Assembly (NCBI GenBank): GCA_937860195.1
Contig: CALMBN010000096.1
Coordinates: forward strand, 1-13,343
Direction: 5' to 3'
From: an uncultured Novosphingobium sp.
Lineage (GTDB): Bacteria > Pseudomonadota > Alphaproteobacteria > Sphingomonadales > Sphingomonadaceae
Length of the DNA stretch: 13,343 nucleotides
The position numbers and the translations under genes were made by a program. This document shows positions 6,720-13,343 of the stretch, one piece after another (within the stretch, counting starts at the first letter, position 1; each line of letters opens with the position of its first letter). The notes beneath the pieces were generated by a model. It was not told the DNA's origin, did no database searches, and saw only the letters and a program-made list of their open reading frames with translations.

Positions 6720-7678
6720 CTGCTCTGGCCGGACAGGACGCGGCCTGGCGCGAATGGCGTAGCGCAATGGCCAGTCCGCGGATGCATCATGCATGGATTT
6801 TCAGTGGGTTGGAGGGGCTCGGCAAAGGCCTGTTCGCGCGCGCTGCAGCGGCAGAATTGGTGGCCGAACCTGGCGCTGCGCAACCTCCGGTTGAAATGCA
6901 TCCCGACATCCTGATCCCTGAGCATCCACCCGAAAACAAGGAAGAAGCCAAGAAGCGCGAAGATGGCGGGGATTACCGGCGCAAGCGCTCGATCCCGATC
7001 GATGAGATTCGAACCCTTATCCATCGGCTTCATACCCGGCCGACCCTCGGCAGCAGGAGAGTGGTCATCATCGATCCGGCGGATGATCTGGAACGAAATG
7101 CTGCCAATGCTTTACTGAAAGCACTTGAGGAACCACCGCAAGGAACTTTCTTTCTACTCGTCACGCATCGTCCGGGCCGGCTGTTGCCAACGATCCGATC
7201 GCGGTGCCGGGTGCTTCGGTTCGCTCCGCTCGAAGCTGCCGAGATTGACCGAATATTGCGCGAGACAGCGCCACAAGCGGACAGCACGGCCCGCGCAGCT
7301 GCTATTGCCGCTGCCGAAGGTTCGCCCGGTGCAGCGCTGGGGTTCGTCGAGTTGGATCTGGGCAAGCTCCACCAGCTGATGGTCCGCCTGATGACTGAGG
7401 GTGACGAGCATTTCGCACTGCGCGGGGCGCTCGCCGATGCGATTGGGACAAAACCTGATCGGGAACGCCTGCAGGCCACTCTCGATCTGGCTCGCGCGGT
7501 GGTGGCGGCTGAATTGGACAAGGGCGAGCCTGCGCGCAGCCGGCGGGTGATCACGGCTTACGACGAACTGGTCAAGCTCGCCGCGCAGGTGCCAACCTAC
7601 AACTTTGATGTCGGCCTGGTCGCCATGGAAATCGGAGCCTTGCTGGCCTCGCTCGCCATGCCTAGAGAGGTGGCTTGA
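6716..7678 (+). CDS. holB: DNA polymerase III delta' subunit (clamp loader)
   Basis: Component of the clamp-loader complex that opens the beta sliding clamp onto DNA. The 320-residue protein has an AAA+-like fold: a degenerate Walker A (GLEGLGKG, with Gly instead of Ser/Thr after Lys), IDEIRTL, RRVVIIDPADDL, NALLKALEEPP, and a sensor-type SRC motif in TIRSRCR, the site that acts as an arginine finger in this family. A charged KEEAKKREDGGDYRRKRS loop sits where many delta' proteins carry a four-Cys zinc module; no such cysteines are present here. The start is GTG, overlapping the tmk stop by four bases (GTGA), which implies coupled translation. It is followed 29 bases later by metG. A gamma/tau (DnaX) identity is unlikely given the weak P-loop and short length. 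Confidence 0.93.
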   Translation: MTALAGQDAAWREWRSAMASPRMHHAWIFSGLEGLGKGLFARAAAAELVAEPGAAQPPVEMHPDILIPEHPPENKEEAKKREDGGDYRRKRSIPIDEIRTLIHRLHTRPTLGSRRVVIIDPADDLERNAANALLKALEEPPQGTFFLLVTHRPGRLLPTIRSRCRVLRFAPLEAAEIDRILRETAPQADSTARAAAIAAAEGSPGAALGFVELDLGKLHQLMVRLMTEGDEHFALRGALADAIGTKPDRERLQATLDLARAVVAAELDKGEPARSRRVITAYDELVKLAAQVPTYNFDVGLVAMEIGALLASLAMPREVA

Positions 7679-7707
7679 CCCTCGGTTTTGAAAGTTCATA
7701 CCCGGCC

Positions 7708-9270
7708 ATGGCCGAACCCTTCTACATCACCACCGCAATCGCCTATCCCAATGGCAAACCGCACATCGGCCATGCCTATGAGGCGATCGCTGCGGACTCG
7801 ATTGCCCGGTTCCAGCGGATGCAGGGCAAGGATGTCCGGCTGGTCACCGGATCTGACGAGCATGGCCTCAAGATGGACCAGACCGCGCGCGGGTTGGGTC
7901 GCGATACGCTTGAGTTTGCGACAGAGATGTCAAACTATTTCCGTATGATGTGCGATTCTTTGAATGTGCAATATGATGCATTTCGTCGCACTACCGAAGA
8001 GCAGCATCATCGCGCGAGTCAAGCTTTGTGGGAGGCGATGGCGGCCTCCGGCGACCTTTACCTCGATCGTTACGAGGGCTGGTATTCGGTCCGCGATGAG
8101 GCCTATTATGCCGAAGACGAACTGGTCGCCGGGGAGGGGGGTATCAAACTCTCGCCGCAAGGCACGCCGGTCGACTGGACGGTCGAGGAAAGCTGGTTCT
8201 TCCGCCTGTCAAAATATCGTGACTTCCTGATCCAGCTCAACGAATCGCCAGGTTTTCTTGAGCCGGACAGCCGCCGCAATGAGGTTTTGGCGTTCCTCAA
8301 GGGTAACGATCTGCGCGATCTGTCAGTATCCCGGACCAGTTTCGATTGGGGCGTGCCGGTGCCGGGCAGCCCGGGGCACGTGATGTATGTCTGGGTCGAT
8401 GCGCTGACCACCTATCTGACCGGAATCGGTTTCCCAGAGCGCGAGGGCGATTTTGCGCGGTTCTGGCCCGCAAATCTGCACCTGATTGGCAAGGACATCG
8501 TGCGGTTCCACGCGGTTTATTGGCCGGCCTTCCTCAAGAGCGCCGGACTGCCGATGCCACGCGCGATCTTCGGTCATGGCTTCCTGCTCCACCGCGGCGA
8601 GAAGATGTCGAAATCGCTCGGCAATGTCGTCGACCCGCTGGAACTGGCGGAACGTTTCGGGGTCGATCAGCTCCGCTATTTTCTGCTGCGCGAGGTCAGC
8701 TTTGGGCAGGATGGCAGCTATTCAGCCGAAGCCATCGTCACCCGCTGCAACGCCGAACTGGCCAACAGTTTCGGCAATCTGGCGCAGCGCACCTTATCTC
8801 AAATCTACAAGAATTGTGACGGCTATCTGGCTGAAATCTCAAATCATACTCAAGATGATGGCGCTTTGTTTGAGCTTGTTGGACGGGTCACATCGATCGA
8901 CATGCCAGAAGCGTTCGATGCACTTGCGCTGAGCCAGGGGATCGAGGCATGGATGTCCGCAGTGTTCGCCTGTAACGCCTATATCGATGCGCAAGCCCCG
9001 TGGACCCTGCGCAAGACAGATCCGGCGCGGATGCAAACCGTGCTGGCAACGCTCTACATCGCGATTGCGCAGCTGGGGGTCGCCATTCTGCCGATCATCC
9101 CGGCGAGTGCCGGCAAGCTGCTCGACGCCATGGGCATTGCGCCCGAGTTGCGTACCTATCAGGCAATCCAGTCGCACTGGTATTCACCGCTGGCCGAAAG
9201 TGACTTTCGACTGGATCAGCCAGTCGGCCTGTTTCCCCGGCTTGAACTCACCATTGATGAACCCGCCTGA
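7708..9270 (+). CDS. metG: Methionyl-tRNA synthetase
   Basis: Charges tRNA-Met and initiator tRNA with methionine. From the ATG at 7708 the protein has 520 residues and begins in the usual way for this short class, with FYITTAIAYPNGKPHIGHAYE. An in-frame TTG at 7675, coupled to the holB stop, would add 11 residues without similarity to the family, so I prefer the ATG. Seen: HIGH at residues 19-22, TGSDEHG shortly after, the acceptor-binding region with EAYYAEDEL but no Cys zinc knuckle, WVDALTTYLTG, and KMSKS at 299-303 followed by LGNVVDP. The C-terminal part is the helical anticodon-binding domain; there is no tRNA-binding (EMAP-like) extension, as in other short bacterial forms. TGATG overlap with tatD. 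Confidence 0.97.
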   Translation: MAEPFYITTAIAYPNGKPHIGHAYEAIAADSIARFQRMQGKDVRLVTGSDEHGLKMDQTARGLGRDTLEFATEMSNYFRMMCDSLNVQYDAFRRTTEEQHHRASQALWEAMAASGDLYLDRYEGWYSVRDEAYYAEDELVAGEGGIKLSPQGTPVDWTVEESWFFRLSKYRDFLIQLNESPGFLEPDSRRNEVLAFLKGNDLRDLSVSRTSFDWGVPVPGSPGHVMYVWVDALTTYLTGIGFPEREGDFARFWPANLHLIGKDIVRFHAVYWPAFLKSAGLPMPRAIFGHGFLLHRGEKMSKSLGNVVDPLELAERFGVDQLRYFLLREVSFGQDGSYSAEAIVTRCNAELANSFGNLAQRTLSQIYKNCDGYLAEISNHTQDDGALFELVGRVTSIDMPEAFDALALSQGIEAWMSAVFACNAYIDAQAPWTLRKTDPARMQTVLATLYIAIAQLGVAILPIIPASAGKLLDAMGIAPELRTYQAIQSHWYSPLAESDFRLDQPVGLFPRLELTIDEPA

Positions 9271-10043
9271 TGCTGATCGATTCGCACTGTCACCTTGAAT
9301 ACAAGGGCCTGGTTGAGGACCAACGGGGCGTTCTGGCGCGAGCGCGTGAGGCAGGAATCGGCGGATTTCTATCAATTTCAACCCGGCAAAGCGAGTGGGA
9401 CCAGGTCATCGCAACAGCCGAGCGTGAGCCTGATGTCTGGGCCTCTGTCGGGATTCATCCGCACGAGGCCGATGGCCATGCCGATCTGGGTGAAGCGGCG
9501 CTGCTTGCCGCGACTGAACATCACAAGGTTATCGCGATTGGCGAGACAGGTCTCGACTACTACTATGACCATTCCGACCGTGAGACGCAGAAGGCCCTGT
9601 TCAGGCGGCATATTTCCGTAGCCAGGCAGACCGGCCTGCCAATCATCATCCACACCCGAAATGCAGAGGAAGATACCTTTGCAATCCTGGCCCAGGAAAT
9701 CGAGCAGGGGCGCTTTCCCGCGTTGATTCACTGCTTTACCGCCTCGCCGGATTTTGCCCAAAAGGTGCTAGGCCTAGGGCTAACGATCTCGCTTTCGGGA
9801 ATCGTAACATTCAAGAACGCCAAGGATTTGCAAGCGATAGCAGCTGAACTGCCTGAGGATAGGATTCTGGTTGAAACCGATGCGCCGTTCCTTGCGCCGG
9901 TGCCGCATCGCGGGCGGGTCTGCGAGCCAGCCTTCACTGCTGATACGGCGCGGTTTGTGGCCGGCCTGCGCGGCGTGGAGCCTGAAGTACTGGCAGAGCA
10001 AACCACCCGCAATTTCTTCAAGCTGTTTGGCAAAGCGGCATGA
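9270..10043 (+). CDS. tatD: TatD-family metal-dependent hydrolase (putative DNase)
   Basis: 257-residue amidohydrolase-fold enzyme; characterised TatD proteins are metal-dependent 3'-5' DNases, but the substrate here is not proven. Metal ligands are all visible: HxH at His6/His8 in DSHCH, Glu92 in GETGLDYYY, His128 in IIIHTRN, His154 in IHCFTAS, and Asp204 in VETDAPFL followed by the family signature PVPHRGRVCEP. The ATG shares one base with the metG stop, and the stop overlaps the next ATG (ATGA). The metG-tatD-metallohydrolase order is a common alphaproteobacterial arrangement, so co-expression is expected. The symbol follows family membership; paralogues such as YcfH or YjjV cannot be told apart here. 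Confidence 0.92.
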   Translation: MLIDSHCHLEYKGLVEDQRGVLARAREAGIGGFLSISTRQSEWDQVIATAEREPDVWASVGIHPHEADGHADLGEAALLAATEHHKVIAIGETGLDYYYDHSDRETQKALFRRHISVARQTGLPIIIHTRNAEEDTFAILAQEIEQGRFPALIHCFTASPDFAQKVLGLGLTISLSGIVTFKNAKDLQAIAAELPEDRILVETDAPFLAPVPHRGRVCEPAFTADTARFVAGLRGVEPEVLAEQTTRNFFKLFGKAA

Positions 10044-10807
10044 AACTGCTGGTTTTGGGCTGCGGAACCAGCACCGGGGTGCCGCGCGTTGGCAATGACT
10101 GGGGGCAATGCGACCCCGCTGAGCCCAAAAATAGCCGCACGCGCGTTTCGATCATGGTCGAGAGCGACGCTGGAGCACGGCTGCTGGTTGATACGTCAAC
10201 CGACCTTCGCTGCCAGTTGCTCGCCAACCAGATTGACCGGATCGACGCCGTGTTCTGGACCCATGAACATGCCGATCATTGCCATGGCATCGATGACTTG
10301 CGGGTGCTGCGTTATGGCCGGGGTGGTCCGATTCCGGGTTTCGCTCACAGCGAGATTGCCAGGATTTTGCGCGGCCGCTTTGGTTATGCCTTTGCCGGGC
10401 AGCACGGTTATCCGACGCTGATCGAGCTTGATACGCTCGACCGGATGCGCATGTGCGCTGGGTTTGGAGTAAGGCATTGCCAGATGCCACATGGCCCGAG
10501 TGAGACTACGGCGTTCCGGTTCGATTCTGACGGGAAAGCAATTGGTTATGCCGTGGACTTCAGTGCAATCACCCGTGAGACTACAGACCTTTTAAGCGGC
10601 GTTGACGTGTTGGTTGTGGATTGTCTGCGCCGCGAGCCGCATCCAACTCATGCACATCTGGCAATGGCGCTCGAGCTGATCGAGGCGGTGCGAGCCAAGA
10701 CTGGCATCCTGACACATCTGGACAAGTCGCTCGACTATGCCACCTTGCAGGCCGAAGTGCCGCCGCATGTGCTGGTCGGCTATGACGGCCTGGAGGTTCT
10801 GGCATGA
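10040..10807 (+). CDS. Metallo-beta-lactamase-fold hydrolase, PhnP-like
   Basis: 255-residue protein beginning MKLLVLGCGTSTGVPR, typical of the PhnP/RNase Z-like branch of the metallo-beta-lactamase superfamily. Metal ligands seen: the HxHxDH motif as HEHADH at residues 75-80, a His near 151 (MPHGPSE), an Asp in VVDCLRREPHPTHAH near 194, and a late His in THLDKS near 225. E. coli PhnP is a cyclic ribose phosphodiesterase of phosphonate breakdown, but no phn genes are nearby. The stable linkage to tatD and metG suggests a general nucleic-acid or nucleotide clean-up role (inference). The start is coupled to the tatD stop (ATGA), and its own stop overlaps the following small gene in another ATGA. 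Confidence 0.9.
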   Translation: MKLLVLGCGTSTGVPRVGNDWGQCDPAEPKNSRTRVSIMVESDAGARLLVDTSTDLRCQLLANQIDRIDAVFWTHEHADHCHGIDDLRVLRYGRGGPIPGFAHSEIARILRGRFGYAFAGQHGYPTLIELDTLDRMRMCAGFGVRHCQMPHGPSETTAFRFDSDGKAIGYAVDFSAITRETTDLLSGVDVLVVDCLRREPHPTHAHLAMALELIEAVRAKTGILTHLDKSLDYATLQAEVPPHVLVGYDGLEVLA

Positions 10808-10989
10808 TGACGGCTGCGACAATTGTCGCGATCATTTCCGGCATCGCGTTGCTGACATTGAATTGGCGCGCGTTTCAGGGGGACGCGGATGCTGCTGGGC
10901 ATGGGCCGAAGCAGAAGATTCAAATGGCCGCGATATGGGCGCTGATCCTCGCGGGGCTGACCATGATTATTGGGCAGTTTCAGTCATGA
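10804..10989 (+). CDS. Small two-helix membrane protein, function unknown
   Basis: 61-residue product with two hydrophobic helices, about residues 4-20 and 42-58, joined by a polar loop (DADAAGHGPKQKIQ). I do not recognise a characterised family. The ATGA overlap with the upstream hydrolase gene and the clean helix-loop-helix layout argue that it is translated. It is the last gene before a 53-base gap and a separate promoter for mazG, so it probably ends the long transcript. No catalytic residues are evident; an accessory or small-membrane-peptide role is possible. Confidence 0.7.
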   Translation: MMTAATIVAIISGIALLTLNWRAFQGDADAAGHGPKQKIQMAAIWALILAGLTMIIGQFQS

Positions 10990-10999
10990 GGGGCCTCAT
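10986..10999 (+). repeat. Short perfect inverted repeat over the stop codon of the small membrane protein gene
   Basis: ATGAGG and CCTCAT form a perfect dyad with two bases between them (in RNA, five pairs with a four-base loop). It covers the TGA stop at 10987-10989. There is no following T run, so it is at best a weak attenuator or RNA end-protecting hairpin between the long operon and mazG. Confidence 0.25.
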
Positions 11000-11004
11000 T
11001 GGCC

Positions 11005-11033
11005 TTGATTCGATTTAACATAATATATATTAT
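11005..11033 (+). promoter_or_regulatory. Candidate sigma-70-type promoter of mazG
   Basis: TTGATT (11005-11010, four of six matches to TTGACA), then 17 bases, then TATTAT (11028-11033, five of six to TATAAT). A start 6-8 bases further on falls at about 11039-11041, almost at the mazG ATG (11043). The -10 box lies inside a perfect 14-base A/T palindrome (11020-11033), which could be an operator. Assigned by eye only. Confidence 0.4.
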
Positions 11034-11042
11034 CGATCTGAA

Positions 11043-11837
11043 ATGTCGATACCAGCCATATCCCCTCTCGAGCGCCTCCTCGCAATCATGGCCCGCTTGC
11101 GCGACCCGCAACGCGGCTGCGAATGGGATGTCGCACAAACCTTTGCAACGATCGCACCATACACGATCGAAGAAGCCTATGAGGTTGCCGATGCCATTGC
11201 CCGCGAAGACATCGCGGCATTGAAGGACGAACTAGGCGACTTACTGCTCCAGGTCGTATTCCATGCGCGGATCGCTGAAGAAGCCGGACACTTCACTTTC
11301 GCTGATGTCGCCGCCGCAATCAGCGACAAGATGGAAGCGCGGCACCCGCAGATCTTTGCAGACAGCCCTGACGGTGGCCAATCCCTCGAAACCCGTTGGG
11401 AGCAGCTCAAGGCAGACGAGCGCAGCGCCATGGGTGCTCTGGGCGCGCTCGATGGCGTTGCCCTTGCCCTGCCCGCGCTGCTACGGGCCGAAAAGCTCCA
11501 GAAACGGGCTGCGCGGGTCGGGTTTGATTGGCCCGACGTCCAGGGTCCGGCGGCCAAGCTGGCCGAAGAGGTCTACGAACTGGCTCAAGCCGAAACTGCG
11601 GAAGACCAAACCGAAGAAGCCGGAGACATGCTGTTTGCCGCTGTCAACCTGGTCCGTGCTTATGGCATTCCAGCCGAGGATGCCTTGCGCGCGGCAAATT
11701 CGAAATTCGAACGCCGGTTCAAGGCAATGGAGGCCATTGCAGTATCGCGCGGTCAGGATTTCGCGATGCTTTCGCTTGATCAGCAGGAATCGCTGTGGAC
11801 TGAGGTCAAAACTTCAGAGCCGCGAAAACCGACCTAA
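11043..11837 (+). CDS. mazG: Nucleoside triphosphate pyrophosphohydrolase MazG
   Basis: Hydrolyses (d)NTPs to monophosphate and pyrophosphate; in E. coli it removes non-canonical nucleotides and influences ppGpp levels under starvation. The 264-residue length and two-domain layout match E. coli-type MazG. Seen in the first domain: LRDPQRGCEWD, then the metal-binding pattern EExxE...ExxD as Glu43, Glu44, Glu47, Glu63 and Asp66, then ARHPQIF further on. The second domain repeats the pattern around residues 170-205 (KLAEEVYEL and EEAGDMLFAAVNL) and ends with NSKFERRFKAME. No ribosome binding site is visible before the ATG; the candidate promoter lies so close that a leaderless transcript is possible. 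The 3' end overlaps convergent hflX by 24 bases. Confidence 0.96.
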   Translation: MSIPAISPLERLLAIMARLRDPQRGCEWDVAQTFATIAPYTIEEAYEVADAIAREDIAALKDELGDLLLQVVFHARIAEEAGHFTFADVAAAISDKMEARHPQIFADSPDGGQSLETRWEQLKADERSAMGALGALDGVALALPALLRAEKLQKRAARVGFDWPDVQGPAAKLAEEVYELAQAETAEDQTEEAGDMLFAAVNLVRAYGIPAEDALRAANSKFERRFKAMEAIAVSRGQDFAMLSLDQQESLWTEVKTSEPRKPT

Positions 11838-13115
11838 CTCGCGCGGTTCCAGCCGAACCTCCAACCGCCGGAGCGGGCCGCGTTCATCTTCACCCGCAGG
11901 TTCTTCACAGACCACTTCGCCGTGGGCGTGAAGCCAGGCCAGGCGCTTCCCATCGTTCACCGGCAAGACGAAACTATGCAATCGCGCTCCAGCGGTCAGC
12001 AATTTGCTGACGGCTTCAAGCAGAGCTTCGCAACCCGCTCCATTCAACGCCGAAACCGGCACGATGACGGTGTCGGACTGCGCCGAGAGTTGCTCAAGCA
12101 AGTGTCCTGCGCGTTCCAGATCGAGCAAATCCCACTTGTTCCAGGCCTCCACCATCGGCACCGTGGCGGCCGCACCCTCTTCCTCGATCAGACCAAGCTC
12201 GGCCAAAATAGCCAGCACCTCGGACTTTTGCTGCGCACTGTCGGGATTGGCGATATCGCGAACGTGGACGATCACATCGGCCGCTGTGACCTCTTCCAGC
12301 GTCGCGCGGAAGGCCGCCACCAGCTGCGTCGGCAAGTCAGAGATGAACCCAACCGTATCGGACAGGATCGCCTTGTCCACGCCCGGCAGGCGGATCCGCC
12401 GCATGGTTGGATCGAGCGTGGCAAACAGCAAGTCTTCGGCCATTACCCCTGCCCCGGTCAGGCGGTTGAACAGCGTCGATTTCCCGGCATTGGTATAACC
12501 GACCAGCGCGATGACCGGCCATGGTGCCTTTTCGCGGCGGCTGCGATGTAGCCCACGAGTTCGGCGGACCTGGTCGAGCTCCTTGCGCAGCCGGGCCATC
12601 CGGTCACGGATCATCCGGCGATCGGCCTCGATCTGGGTTTCACCCGGACCGCCGAGGAACCCAAAGCCGCCGCGCTGGCGCTCAAGGTGGGTCCAGCTGC
12701 GCACCAGTCGGCCAGCCTGATAATCGAGGTGCGCAAGTTCAACCTGCAAGCGGCCTTCGGCCGTCGCCGCGCGCTCGCCAAAGATTTCGAGAATCAACCC
12801 GGTCCGGTCGATCACTTTGCGCTTCAGCTTTTCCTCAAGATTGCGTTGCTGGATCGCGCTCAACGCGCCATCGACGATCACCAGTTCGGCTTCGCCCTGA
12901 TTGCAGGCAATGTCGATGTTCTGGATCTGCCCTTCGCCGAAAAGTGTGCCGGCGCGTGCTTCGCGGATTGGAATCGTCAGGGCATCGACCACCTCCAGCC
13001 CGATCGCCAAGGCCAGCCCGCGCGCCTCCTCGAGCCGGGCGGCTGTGTCGATCAGCGCAGCAGCCCGGGTCCGGAATTCGGGATAGACGATCAGCGCCCG
13101 CGCTCCGCGGGTCAC
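11814..13115 (-). CDS. hflX: GTPase HflX (ribosome-splitting/ribosome-associated)
   Basis: 433-residue GTPase that binds the 50S subunit; E. coli HflX splits stalled ribosomes after heat shock. The N-terminal HflX domain (about 1-160) includes GTLFGEGQ and VDGALSAIQQRNLE, then the GGFGFLGGPGETQIE motif at about 149-163 and a basic coiled coil. The G domain has G1 GYTNAGKST at 206-214, a switch I region TLDPTMR, G3 DTVG at 253-256, G4 NKWD at 326-329 and G5 SALNG at 355-359. The start shown is GTG (13113-13115). The frame is open back to a TGA at 13161-13163 without an ATG, so a few more N-terminal residues from another rare start cannot be excluded. The gene just upstream is not hfq, its frequent partner. 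Confidence 0.95.
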   Translation of the reverse strand: MTRGARALIVYPEFRTRAAALIDTAARLEEARGLALAIGLEVVDALTIPIREARAGTLFGEGQIQNIDIACNQGEAELVIVDGALSAIQQRNLEEKLKRKVIDRTGLILEIFGERAATAEGRLQVELAHLDYQAGRLVRSWTHLERQRGGFGFLGGPGETQIEADRRMIRDRMARLRKELDQVRRTRGLHRSRREKAPWPVIALVGYTNAGKSTLFNRLTGAGVMAEDLLFATLDPTMRRIRLPGVDKAILSDTVGFISDLPTQLVAAFRATLEEVTAADVIVHVRDIANPDSAQQKSEVLAILAELGLIEEEGAAATVPMVEAWNKWDLLDLERAGHLLEQLSAQSDTVIVPVSALNGAGCEALLEAVSKLLTAGARLHSFVLPVNDGKRLAWLHAHGEVVCEEPAGEDERGPLRRLEVRLEPRELGRFSRL

Positions 13116-13141
13116 ATCCTCGCGGCTGTCATCAAGAAAGC

Positions 13142-13343
13142 TCAGTCGCTGTCGCCTTCCTCACCCTCCCAGCCGTCGCCGGTCAGGTCGAAGACGCGGA
13201 TGTCGCCCGGGATGCTGTGCAACAGCGTCGGGTGCTGCGGATCGGCGCCGGTATCAGTCGCAGGGCCGGCATACCAGAGCAGGTCGCCCGAGACGGCGTT
13301 GACCATGAAGATCTGGTTGCCTTCACTGTCGAGCGCATAGGCG
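13142..13343 (-). CDS. C-terminal end of a PilY1-like beta-propeller protein, partial (runs off the window)
   Basis: The last 66 codons of a minus-strand gene are visible, ending at TGA (13142-13144), 26 bases before the hflX start. The readable product includes ALDSEGNQIFMVNAVSGDLL, then WYAGPATDTG, then HSIPGDIRVFDLTGDG, then an acidic end EGEEGDSD. The sequence GNxIFMV(N/D)AxxGDLLW followed by SIPxDIRVxDLxGDG resembles the C-terminal propeller of PilY1/PilC, a type IV pilus tip adhesin with a calcium-binding Asp loop. In PilY1 the Asp-Gly loop is normally followed by a DRxYxGD...GGxxWRFD stretch. Here the protein stops within eight residues, and neither of the other two minus-strand frames restores it. 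The assignment is from memory of the motif and only moderately secure; another PQQ-type repeat protein is possible. Confidence 0.5.
   Translation of the reverse strand, partial: AYALDSEGNQIFMVNAVSGDLLWYAGPATDTGADPQHPTLLHSIPGDIRVFDLTGDGWEGEEGDSD

Noticed and set aside
7675..7707. Upstream TTG start of metG coupled to the holB stop
   Set aside because: The 11 added residues are unlike the normal MetRS N-terminus, while the ATG at 7708 gives the canonical beginning.
8800..8880. Locally AT-richer stretch inside metG
   Set aside because: The frame and domain order continue without a break, and it falls in a variable part of the helical domain; there is no sign of insertion.
12687..13340. 217-codon plus-strand frame opposite hflX and the PilY1-like gene
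   Set aside because: It spans the coding strands of two minus-strand genes and their junction, and its product is motif-free. It is a composition shadow.

Overview
The window reads as a chromosomal core region of an alphaproteobacterium, most likely a sphingomonad (Sphingomonadaceae or Erythrobacteraceae). This rests on high GC in most genes, on residue patterns in the pyruvate dehydrogenase E2 and E3 components, and on a dense, translationally coupled gene train. No phage, transposase, CRISPR array or integrase is visible.

Left part (1-2153): the 3' end of pdhC (E2), a 160-codon unrecognised gene, and lpdA (E3). All three are on the plus strand and overlap by a few bases. The middle gene is the anomaly of the window: a two-helix membrane protein with a long coiled coil, 27% GC over 361-480 against 72% in the start of lpdA (781-840), wedged between two subunit genes of one enzyme complex. 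A convergent single-domain PilZ gene (a c-di-GMP receptor candidate) and a tRNA-Ser(UGA), both on the minus strand, follow.

Central part (2884-11837): a plus-strand run of ten genes with tiny gaps or 1-17 base overlaps. First come three envelope genes: an MltB-type lytic transglycosylase, an RlpA/SPOR lipoprotein with a degenerate active site, and a PBP5-type D,D-carboxypeptidase. Next are tmk, holB, metG, tatD, a PhnP-like metallo-beta-lactamase-fold hydrolase and a 61-residue membrane protein, and finally mazG. This links peptidoglycan remodelling with dTTP supply, the replication clamp loader, Met-tRNA charging and nucleotide-pool cleaning. mazG has its own candidate promoter so close to the ATG that its mRNA may be leaderless.

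Right part (11814-13343, minus strand): the ribosome-associated GTPase gene hflX overlaps mazG tail to tail by 24 bases. Upstream of it lies the 3' end of a gene resembling the C-terminal propeller of PilY1, which stops earlier than that family normally does.

Most of the window is ordinary housekeeping. The items worth a second look are the AT-rich insert in the pdh operon, the RlpA-like protein without its catalytic residues, the truncated PilY1-like end beside hflX, and the mazG promoter region.
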